From assembly GCA_032718475.1 (NCBI GenBank), contig JAUCBJ010004089.1:1-22993 (forward strand): a stretch of DNA of 22,993 nucleotides, given 5' to 3'. A program made the translations under genes and the position numbers. The DNA is from Nemertoderma westbladi (taxonomy: Eukaryota > Xenacoelomorpha > Nemertodermatida > Nemertodermatidae). The notes under the pieces are model-generated. The model ran no database searches. It had not been told where the DNA came from and saw only the letters and a list, made by a program, of their open reading frames with translations. Of this stretch, positions 15,801 to 22,993 are shown one piece after another. Numbering within the stretch: the first letter of the stretch is position 1; every line of letters begins with the position of its first letter.

Positions 15801-17620
15801 ATTGGCGAAATCGATCGATATGATATCGAAAGGAAGTTCTTCGGTTGCCAATGAAAAACCTGAGAAACACAATATTGAATATTTAGAAATCCTAGCAGTG
15901 ACATCCGTAGCTAGACGAAACACAAAACGTCGGAAAACAAAATACTAAAAGCTCTAAATCTCAATCTAAAAGCTCAATTTATCGTTGATGACAAGATGAT
16001 TTCCAGAACCTAATGTATTTATTCTCCACTTTTAGATGAACTTTGCGATTCGCTCATAAGGTAAAAATATAACAACTTTTATTAAAAATGTTATAATATC
16101 GACTTATTGATTTAGAGAGAGTACCCCACAGCATTCATGGACTAAGTAAATCTCAATGGAACACCGCAGTGCTGGTGATTGTATTACCTTTGCTATCGAT
16201 AGGTCTGACTGCGATAATGTCGTATTTAGAGAGGTTAGCTGGAATCCGTTCGGTAAGACGATGGAACAGGGAACTATCGTCCATAACCACTGTAATTCGG
16301 TTGAGAACGCTGAACACGGACCTCTTACGTTGCGACGCAGGGAGGAACTCCGCATTATTTAGTTCCGCGTTCCAATCGTGTGGTTCCGGGTAGGCTGACA
16401 TTAAACGTTCCCTCTCCGAAAGCGCACGCTGTTTATCCGCGTTCTAGAATATAATTAATAAATAAAACAGGCGACAGTTACTATGGAGATAATTAAGGGA
16501 ATAAGTTGTTCTTCTACTCCATCGTGCAGTCGCTCGAGTGAAGAAAAGTACTGGTAGAGAGTAGACAAATTTATTTGTTTGTATTATTTGAGTGTTGTTT
16601 CACCCTTCTCATAGGGTTAATGTTAAATTCATATTGAAAAATTAGTGCCTAGAAGTAAACATTTTACTGTAAACTGTGTTCCTAAATTTAGTTTATTGTT
16701 TTGGTTAGAATAGTCTGCCATTAAAACCTGCTACTTTCCTTTAAAAGTTACCTTCAATTGTGAATATCGAAATAAAATATTCGCGAAATTAAGTTAATTA
16801 TGTTAAAATAGGTTGAAACGACACCCCAATTGGTAATATGCTACCAGTAGATAATAAAATTATAATATTGAAACCTTAGATTATATAAGATTTAGAATAA
16901 TTTTGAACAATTAGAATAATTTATAAGATCTAGGAGATTTAGCGCCATAAAGTGGACAAACTATCGCTGACAAGTGCTGCCTACGTTGAATACCGGTATC
17001 TGTGTGAATTATTTGCGATATTTATTGAGACAATTTTCTTTCATATTTTGATACTTAGAAGACATGGATGGTCACTTATAAAAATAATTACGTACAACGC
17101 TATGTATCACAATACCTCGGGGGGTGGGGGAACTGGACGCAATAAAAATTCATCCCTCTCCAGGGGAAATTGGACGCAAATAACAGATGATTACTCTCAA
17201 AAATAAAACTGTAACATGTTCTATTGTGTTTAGTTTATTGTTTTGGTTAAAATAACGTGCCTCTGTAACCTGCTCATTTCCCTAAATTGATAATTTTACA
17301 TTTGAGGCGGGAAATTAATTCGCCATCGCCAAGGCTGGTTTTGCGTCCAGTTTCCCTCCCCCCTGTCTCCCTGTTCCATATTGACCAACTAAAATTAAAT
17401 AAATCAACGTACAATACTTGAACAGGTGGTTCTGTAACATTTACCCCTAGTTAGACTAGTAGATTACCTTTTGAATATGTTTTTCTGAACTTAAATGCAC
17501 AATGGAATTGAGAGCAACAACCTTGTAGCCCAGCCTATACGCGGTTTCCAATAATCTCATCACCTTGTCAGAGACATAGTCCTTGGGCAGTATCACATTT
17601 AAGTCGTAGTAATTAGTCAT
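12367..17620 (-). CDS. RPP30: RNase P/MRP protein subunit p30 (RPP30-like), six coding exons, extended C-terminus
   Basis: The coding exons on the minus strand are 17620-17468, 16443-16188, 15859-15620, 13752-13525 (or -13516), 13233-13135 and 12848-12367. Using the 13525 donor, they give 1458 nt and 485 residues; human RPP30 has 268. RPP30 is a nuclear/nucleolar subunit of RNase P and RNase MRP, with a TIM-barrel-like fold, acting in tRNA 5' and rRNA processing. Family landmarks: YYDLNV with LGYKVVALNSIV (human LGYSVVAINHIV); VLNRITVVMDDSSL and KYDIIAVRP; EELPFDIISIDF; RGVAIEIEYGACLRDSASRR (human RGLAFELVYSPAIKDSTMRR); and LDLRGYIDVVNLSTLFGL (human LEIRGPYDVANLGLLFGL). Residues after about 290 have no counterpart: an acidic segment, a KKRSRK motif and a proline-rich tail. 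Phases match at every junction (0, 1, 1, 1, 1). Confidence 0.93.
13135..13233 (-). CDS. RPP30: RPP30 exon 5 (acidic segment)
   Basis: The acceptor TTCTGTGTTGCAG precedes 13233 and the donor AAAG|GTGGGT follows 13135 (phase 1 at both ends). It encodes EDISVDYESDESRESGELSD then EGFVWKSPVRQK. No homologue is recognised; it is assigned by phase, splice signals and acidic composition continuing from exon 4. An internal CCG|GTGAGA donor (13144/13143) would break the frame of exon 6. Confidence 0.72.
13525..13752 (-). CDS. RPP30: RPP30 exon 4; its 5' end is the repeat unit of the preceding array
   Basis: The acceptor TTGTTTCCATTGTAG is followed at 13752 by GC GCT TAC AGT, joining exon 3 to give TSGAYSPLDLRGYIDVVNL. 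The donor is ambiguous: GAAAG|GTTCTG after 13525, or GTTC|GTATAG after 13516. Both keep phase 1 and differ by three codons. The exon continues AAVVSRAVSRRVAMLAS, matching human RAALLHGETRKTAFG in position, then an acidic EIEEDSVNDTAE run. Confidence 0.88.
13739..15355. repeat. 55-bp array of 29 units, each a copy of the RPP30 exon-4 3' splice site
   Basis: On the plus strand each unit starts GACTGTAAGCGCCTACAATG; on the minus strand it reads CCATAACTG (branch-point-like), TTTATTTGTTTCCATTGTAG, then GCGCTTACAGTCCA, which are the first 14 nt of exon 4. Units start at 13741, 13796 and so on, 29 in all. Three units carry a 5-bp GAATG-type insertion (60 bp). Sequence identity is very high. One unit (15246) has GCGCTTAC in place of GCGCCTAC, which destroys its AG. 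The exon-proximal unit contains the true acceptor. Confidence 0.97.
15369..15656. repeat. 45-bp array of six units, each a copy of the RPP30 exon-3 end plus 5' splice site
   Basis: On the minus strand the unit is TGTAAACGGAACCACAATGG, TGTAATACTAACTTCCG, then GTTAGTTG. It starts with the last 37 nt of exon 3. Unit boundaries on the plus strand fall at TTCCG: 15371, 15416, 15466, 15511, 15556, 15601 and the exonic 15646. Five units keep CCG|GTTAGT. The unit farthest from the exon is degraded (CCGGGTTGTT). One unit carries a 5-bp insertion. Confidence 0.96.
15620..15859 (-). CDS. RPP30: RPP30 exon 3; its 3' end is the repeat unit of the following array
   Basis: The acceptor TGTGTTTCTCAG is followed at 15859 by a split Gly and FSLATEELPFDIISIDF. 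The exon continues with RGVAIEIEYGACLRDSASRR and ends CKRNHNGVILTSG. The donor TTCCG|GTTAGTTG follows 15620 (phase 1). The last 37 nt (15656-15620) plus eight intronic bases are repeated in tandem downstream. The human equivalent of the exon end is CKGKNVIISSA, so this is genuine coding sequence. Confidence 0.93.
15860..16187. other. RPP30 intron 2
   Basis: A 328-bp ordinary AT-rich intron bounded by GTAATA and TTTCTCAG. No repeats or other features are seen. Confidence 0.85.
16188..16443 (-). CDS. RPP30: RPP30 exon 2
   Basis: The acceptor TTATATTCTAG is followed by NADKQRALSERER at 16443. The exon continues through AYPEPHDWNAEL to RKRSVFSVLNRITVVMDDSS and KYDIIAVRPIDSK. The donor AAAG|GTAATA follows 16188 (phase 1). 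The central strand aligns with human KILTRLTIIVSDPS and YDVVAVFPK. Confidence 0.93.
16685..16755 (+). mobile_element. Partial copy of the dispersed element in RPP30 intron 1
   Basis: TTTAGTTTATTGTTTTGGTT followed by AGAATAGTCTGCCATTAAAA and CCTGCTACTTTCC is clearly related to the middle of the elements at 11008 and 17115, but lacks their ends. Confidence 0.65.
17115..17363 (+). mobile_element. Dispersed inverted-repeat element (MITE-like), copy B
   Basis: The left end reads GGGGGTGGGGGAACTGGACG CAATAAA. The right end, as reverse complement, reads GGGGGAGGGAAACTGGACG CAAAACC. The ends therefore form terminal inverted repeats of about 25 bp around a 250-bp body with no coding capacity. A further subterminal GGGGAAATTGGACGCAAAT occurs at 17163. 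It aligns with copy A. No clear target duplication is seen. Located in RPP30 intron 1. Confidence 0.75.
17468..17620 (-). CDS. RPP30: RPP30 exon 1 (start)
   Basis: ATG at 17620-17618 begins MTNYYDLNVILPKDYVSDKV, followed by LGYKVVALNSIVHL. The donor AAG|GTAATC follows position 17468 (phase 0). The 51 codons align with the N-terminus of RPP30, including the DLxV first strand. It is a short exon with no longer in-frame ORF. Confidence 0.9.
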
Positions 17621-17829
17621 ACCGCTTGTTAAATCTACCTTCCTTCCATTAAAATAATTAAAACGTCAGTATAATAATATTAGATACATAAGATGTATAA
17701 TAGACAGATAGGAGACAGCTTACTGTATGGTAAAAGGGCGTAAAGAAGTCTAGCCTCACAGATGCTATCGTTAAATCATTGATTAAATAAATAAACGTTG
17801 ATGGAGATTAGCCGAGGTATGTGTCCTGT

Positions 17830-17985
17830 AGCTGTCAATGCCTTCATGTGGGGCGAGCCACGAAGTAATGTAATCGTTAGCTCAGTAAGGGATGCATTAA
17901 AAACCAACCGTTCTGTAGTTCCGAATATTAGAACGATAATAATCCTCGATGACATAAAATCAAACTTAATACCGGTACTTCATGT
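17830..17985 (-). repeat. Diverged copy A of an unidentified segment
   Basis: On the minus strand, ACTACAGAACGGTTGGTTTT and TTACATTACTTCGTGGCTCG align with the segment at 18170-18325. Translations of the two share T-x-[DE]-R-L, then ELT/ESL and TLLRG-[SL]-P. They may be fragments of a duplicated exon or of a transposable element; the family is not recognised. Confidence 0.45.
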
Positions 17986-18169
17986 ATTCTGTCAAAAGTT
18001 TTGAAGACAATTTGTGTGGGGTGAATATGTAATTTACCAGAGTTCCGCTAGAGGGCGAAATGCATGGAAACGAAAACGTATCCCTTTTCTTTATTTATAA
18101 ACCGTTCAAGATGAAACTTGCCAAATACGCACTAGACCACAAACCGAGACTAATCCGTTAAAGCGCTAA

Positions 18170-18325
18170 CTTTGCGACTCGACCTTTCTGAGTACGCTGA
18201 TCGATGCTCAGTACTGTCGTTCCAATAATTGTACTTCTTCCATTGCGGGGCAAGCCACGAAGTAAGGTGAGACTTTCCATAAGGGTACTATGATTTAACC
18301 GGTCTGGTGTCTGTGAGTTAAACGA
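18170..18325 (-). repeat. Diverged copy B of an unidentified segment
   Basis: On the minus strand, ACACCAGACCGGTTAAATCA and TCACCTTACTTCGTGGCTTG align with copy A in the same orientation. An open frame of 65 codons (18355-18158) covers it, with an acceptor-like CTCACAG in front. The downstream IIGTTV motif also resembles the start of copy A, hinting at an older tandem arrangement. Confidence 0.45.
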
Positions 18326-18721
18326 TGGTGAATGGCGATACACGAAAGTATACATTCATAATAATAAAATTATTTTGTCATGTCAATCAATACGTTAGTC
18401 AATCGTTAATCAATATGTTAGTCAATAATACAATTACTATTGTACATCTACCTACACGGTATTAATAACGAAGGCCTAAGGTTATCGGTAAACCCGTGAC
18501 ACAGAAGTAACTGTCTCTCTTGTCTGTTACCTGTAAGCCAAGGAGACCGTCTCTACTCTCTCTCTCTCATTCTCACTGTCCAACCATTATTCTCTTTACT
18601 TACTTTCCCCACCCCCTGCATGGCCAGGTTTCCATTACACTTGGTCTGCTCGAACACCACGAACTTCTGGTTGGACGACCGGTGCTCTATCTATCCATAA
18701 TCGGCTCCATTGCTGTTATAT

Positions 18722-18858
18722 TAAGAATGCTAAAATCTTATAAACAAAATTGCGCCGCCACAACTCCCTATTACCCCAGACTTTCGCACGCTTATCCGCA
18801 TCTTCAAGGTCACTGTCCTTTAAGAGGTGTCTCAAGAAAGTCATTACATGGCCACATA
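18722..18858 (-). pseudogene. 3' remnant of a LINE ORF
   Basis: The minus-strand translation contains CGHVMTFLRHLLKDSDLEDA followed by DKRAKVWGNRELWRRNFV. This resembles the C-terminal end of RTE/CR1-type ORF2 proteins (a leucine-rich KD step followed by an A..DR..W pattern). The nucleotide words CTTTAAGAG, CTCAA and AAAGTCAT also recur at the 3' end of the LINE at 3390, suggesting the same family. Only the last 45 or so codons remain. Confidence 0.5.
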
Positions 18859-18933
18859 AAGCGCAAGATCGAATAAGTACCAAGCTTGGGAAACCTACAA
18901 TGCTCTAGAGTGTCTGATTGGAGAGGACTCACA

Positions 18934-21900
18934 TCTAACTATCCTACAGCTACACAGACGGCTCCATCTAACTATCCTGCAGCTACACAGACGGCTCCAT
19001 CTAACTATCCCACAGCTACACAGACGACTCCATCTAACTATCCTACAGCTACACAGACGGCTCAATCTAACTATCCTGCAGCTACACAGACGGCTCCATC
19101 TAACTATCCCACAGCTACACAGACGGCTCCATCTAACTATCCTGCAGCTACACAGACGGCTCCATCTAACTATCCTACAGCTACACAGACGGCTCCATCT
19201 AACTATCCTACAGCTACAGAGACGGTTCCATCTAACTATCCTACAGCTACACAGGCGGCTCCATCTAACTATCCTACAGCTACAGAGACGGCTCCATCTA
19301 ACTCTCCTACAGCTACAGAGACGGTTCCATCTAACTATCCTACAGCTACACAGACGGCTCCATCTAACTATCCTACAGCTACACAGACGGTTCCATCTAA
19401 CTATCCTACAGCTACACAGACGGCTCCATCTAACTATCCTACAGCTACACAGACGGCTCCATCTAACTATCCTACAGCTACACAGACGGTTCCATCTAAC
19501 TATCCTACAGCTACACAGACGGCTCCATCTAACTATCCTACAGCTACACAGACGGCTCCATCTAACTATCCTACAGCTACACAGACGGCTCCAACTAACT
19601 ATCCTACAGCTACAGAGACGGCACCATCTAACTATCCTACAGCTACACAGACGGCTCCTTCTAACTATCCTACAGCTACACAGACGGCTCCATCGAACTA
19701 TCCTACAGCTACAGAGACGGTTCCATCTAACTATCATACAGCTACACAGACGGCTCAATCTAACTATCCTACAGCTACACAGACGGCTCCATCTAACTAT
19801 CCTACAGCTACACAGACGGCTCAATCTAACTATCCTACAGCTACACAGACGGCTCCATCTAACTATCCTACAGCTACACAGACGGTTCCATCTAACTATC
19901 CTACAGCTACACAGACGGCTCCATCTAACTATCCTACAGCTACACAGACGGCTCAATCTAACTATCCTACAGCTACACAGACGGCTCCATCTAACTATCC
20001 TACAGCTACAGAGACGGCTCCATCTAACTATCCTACAGCTACACAGACGGCTCCATCTAACTATCCTACAGCTACAGAGACGGCTCCATCTAACTATCCT
20101 ACAGCTACACAGACGGCTCCATCTAACTATCCTACAGCTACACAGACGGTTCCATCTAACTATCCTACAGCTACACAGACGGCTCCATCTAACTATCCTA
20201 CAGCTACAGAGGCGGCTCCATCTAACTATCCTACAGCTACACAGACGGCTCCATCGAACTATCCTACAGCTACAGAGACGGTTCCATCTAACTATCCTAC
20301 AGCTACACAGACGGTTCCATCTAACTATCCTACAGCTATAGAGACGGTTCCATCTAACTATCCTACAGCTACACAGACGGCTCAATCTAACTATCCTACA
20401 GCTACACAGACGGCTCATTCTAACTATCCTACAGCTATAGACGGTTCCATCTAACTATCCTACAGCTACACAGACGGTTCCATCTAACTATCCTACAGCT
20501 ATAGAGACGGTTCCATCTAACTATCCTACAGCTACACAGACGGCTCAATCTAACTATCCTACAGCTACACAGACGGCTCCATCTAACTATCCTACAGCTA
20601 CACAGACGGCTCCATCTAACTATCATACAGCTACACAGACGGCTCAATCTAACTATCCTACAGCTACACAGACGGCTCCATCTAACTATCCTACAGCTAC
20701 ACAGACGGCTCAATCTAACTATCCTACAGCTACACAGACGGCTCCATCTAACTATCCTACAGCTACACAGACGGTTCCATCGAACTATCCTACAGCTACA
20801 CAGACGGCTCCATCTAACTATCCTACAGCTACACAGACGGTTCCATCTAACTATCCTACAGCTACACAGACGGCTCCATCTAACTATCCTACAGCTACAC
20901 AGACGGCTCCATCTAACTATCCTACAGCTACACAGACGGCTCCATCTAACTATCCTACAGCTACATATACGGCTCCATCTAACTATCCTACAGCTACACA
21001 GACGGCTCCATCTAACTATCCTACAGCTACACAGACGGCTCCATCTAACTATCCTACAGCTACACAGACGGCTCAATCTAACTATCCTACAGCTACAGAG
21101 ACGGCTCCATCTAACTATCCTACAGCTACACAGACGGCTCCATCTAACTATCCTACAGCTACACAGACGGTTCCATCTAACTATCCTACAGCTACACAGA
21201 CGGCTCCATCTAACTATCCTACAGCTACAGAGACGGCTCCATCTAACTATCCTACAGCTACACAGACGGACCCATCTAACTATCCTATAGCTACACAGAC
21301 GGCTCCATCTAACTATCCTACAGCTACACAGACGGCACCATCTAACTATCCTACAGCTACACAGACGGCTCCATCTAACTATCCTACAGCTACACAGACG
21401 GCTCAATCTAACTATCCTACAGCTACACAGACGGCTCCATCTAACTATCCTACAGCTACAGAGACGGCTCCATCTAACTATCCTACAGCTACACAGACGG
21501 CTCCATCTAACTATCCTACAGCTACATATACGGCTCCATCTAACTATCCTACAGCTACACAGACGGCTCCATCTAACTATCCTACAGCTACACAGACGGC
21601 TCCATCTAACTATCCTACAGCTACACAGACGGCTCAATCTAACTATCCTACAGCTACAGAGACGGCTCCATCTAACTATCCTACAGCTACACAGACGGCT
21701 CCATCTAACTATCCTACAGCTACACAGACGGTTCCATCTAACTATCCTACAGCTACACAGACGGCTCCATCTAACTATCCTACAGCTACACAGACGGACC
21801 CATCTAACTATCCTATAGCTACACAGACGGCTCCATCTAACTATCCTACAGCTACACAGACGGCACCATCTAACTATCCTACAGCTACACAGACGGTTCC

Positions 21901-22993
21901 ATCTAACTATCCTACATCTACACAGACGGTTCCATCTAACTATCCTACAGCTACAGAGACGGCTCCATCTAACTATCCTACAGCTACACAGACGGTTCCA
22001 TCTAACTATCCTACAGCTACACAGACGGTTCCATCTAACTATCCTACAGCTACAGAGACGGTTCCATCTAACTATCCTACAGCTACATATACGGCTCCAT
22101 CTAACTATCCTACAGCTACACAGACGGTTCCATCTAACTATCCTACATCTACACAGACGGTTCCATCTAACTATCCTACAGCTACAGAGACGGCTCCATC
22201 TAACTATCCTACAGCTACACAGACGGTTCCATCTAACTATCCTACAGTTACACAGACGGTTCCATCTAACTATCCTACAGCTACAGAGACGGTTCCATCT
22301 AACTATCCTACAGCTACATATACGGCTCCATCTAACTATCCTACAGCTACAGAGACGGCTCCATCTAACTATCCTACAGCTACACAGACGGACCCATCTA
22401 ACTATCCTATAGCTACACAGACGGCTCCATCTAACTATCCTACAGCTACACAGACGGCACCATCTAACTATCCTACAGCTACACAGACGGTTCCATCTAA
22501 CTATCCTACATCTACACAGACGGTTCCATCTAACTATCCTACAGCTACAGAGACGGCTCCATCTAACTATCCTACAGCTACACAGACGGTTCCATCTAAC
22601 TATCCTACAGCTACACAGACGGCTCCATCTAACTATCCTACAGCTACAGAGACGGTTCCATCTAACTATCCTACAGCTACATATACGGCTCCATCTAACT
22701 ATCCTACAGCTACACAGACGGCTCCATCTAACTATCCTACAGCTACACAGACGGCTCCATCTAACTATCCTACAGCTACACAGACGGCTCCATCTAACTA
22801 TCCTACAGCTACACAGACGGCCCCATCTAACTATCCTATAGCTACACAGACGGCTCCATCTAACTATCGTATAGCTACACAGACGGCTCCATCTAACTAT
22901 CCTACAGCTACAGAGACGGCTCCATCTAACTATCCTACAGCTACAGAGACGGCTCCATCTAACTATCCTACAGCTACACAGACGGCTCCATCT
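18934..22993. repeat. 33-bp minisatellite, 123 units, running off the right edge
   Basis: The unit is TCTAACTATCCTACAGCTAC plus ACAGACGGCTCCA. Of 123 units, 122 are exactly 33 bp; one (20419-20449) is 31 bp. Because 33 is divisible by three, both strands stay open: the plus frame reads SNYPTATQTAP repeatedly (522 codons until the 31-bp unit shifts it) and the minus frame reads SRLCSCRIVRW. The plus frame would be a Ser/Thr/Pro-rich, mucin-like protein, but most unit differences are amino-acid changing (CAG/GAG, GCT/GTT, CCA/CAA, CAG/TAT) and no start exon or domain is seen. The 5' edge has extra variants (CCTGCAGCT, CCCACA), as expected at an array border. I call it a repeat; coding is possible but unproven. 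Confidence 0.95.

Larger units (their letters stand above)
17621..18933. other. RPP30 upstream region without a recognised gene
   Basis: This stretch includes the RPP30 5' leader and promoter (no clear TATA box), two diverged copies of one segment (17830-17985 and 18170-18325), a TCAATCAAT/GTTAGTCAAT patch near 18380-18430, a CT-rich run near 18550, and a LINE 3' remnant at 18722-18858. ORFs of 65-118 codons show no known protein. Confidence 0.5.

Noticed and set aside
18045-18057. CTCF-like site CCGCTAGAGGGCG
   Set aside because: A single short match; similar CCTCTAGCGG strings occur in SINE and other repeat sequence at 9436 and 10113, so it may be repeat-derived.
18886-20454. 522-codon repeat protein, and minus-strand frames of 507 and 400 codons, as genes
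   Set aside because: All arise from a 33-bp unit without stops on either strand. The start is TTG, unit differences are mostly amino-acid changing, and a 2-bp deletion breaks the frame.

Overview
This is eukaryotic nuclear DNA from an animal, most likely an invertebrate bilaterian. It is AT-rich, with intron-containing genes, standard GT-AG splice sites, tRNA-derived SINEs, a degraded non-LTR retrotransposon and inverted-repeat elements. I cannot name the species. About 8.4 kb, over a third of the window, consists of five different minisatellite arrays with units of 23, 47, 55, 45 and 33 bp.

Three protein genes can be assembled by following exon homology and intron phase. (1) The first recognisable coding exon of O-GlcNAc transferase (OGT) lies at 145-299 on the minus strand and runs off the left edge. 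(2) A complete proteolipid/M6 family gene lies on the plus strand at 2725-10591, with six coding exons and 266 residues. Its introns carry a LINE remnant with an embedded 23-bp minisatellite, a 2.3-kb 47-bp minisatellite, two tRNA-SINEs and a hairpin MITE. (3) A complete RPP30-like gene (RNase P/MRP subunit p30) lies on the minus strand at 17620-12367, with six coding exons and 485 residues. It has a long acidic and proline-rich C-terminal extension. OGT and M6 are divergent across a 2.4-kb spacer; M6 and RPP30 are convergent across 1.8 kb. I see no functional link between the three.

The most striking observation is RPP30 intron 3 (15619-13753). It is built almost entirely from tandem copies of its own two ends. 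Six units of 45 bp repeat the last 37 nt of exon 3 plus the 5' splice site. Twenty-nine units of 55 bp repeat a branch-point-like site, pyrimidine tract, AG and the first 14 nt of exon 4. Only about 15 bp separate the two arrays. Using any internal copy would introduce an in-frame stop.

From 17621 to 18933 the sequence holds two diverged copies of an unidentified segment and a LINE 3' remnant. From 18934 to the right edge is a 33-bp minisatellite of 123 units. It is open in reading frames on both strands only because 33 is divisible by three. I treat it as a repeat, not a proven gene.
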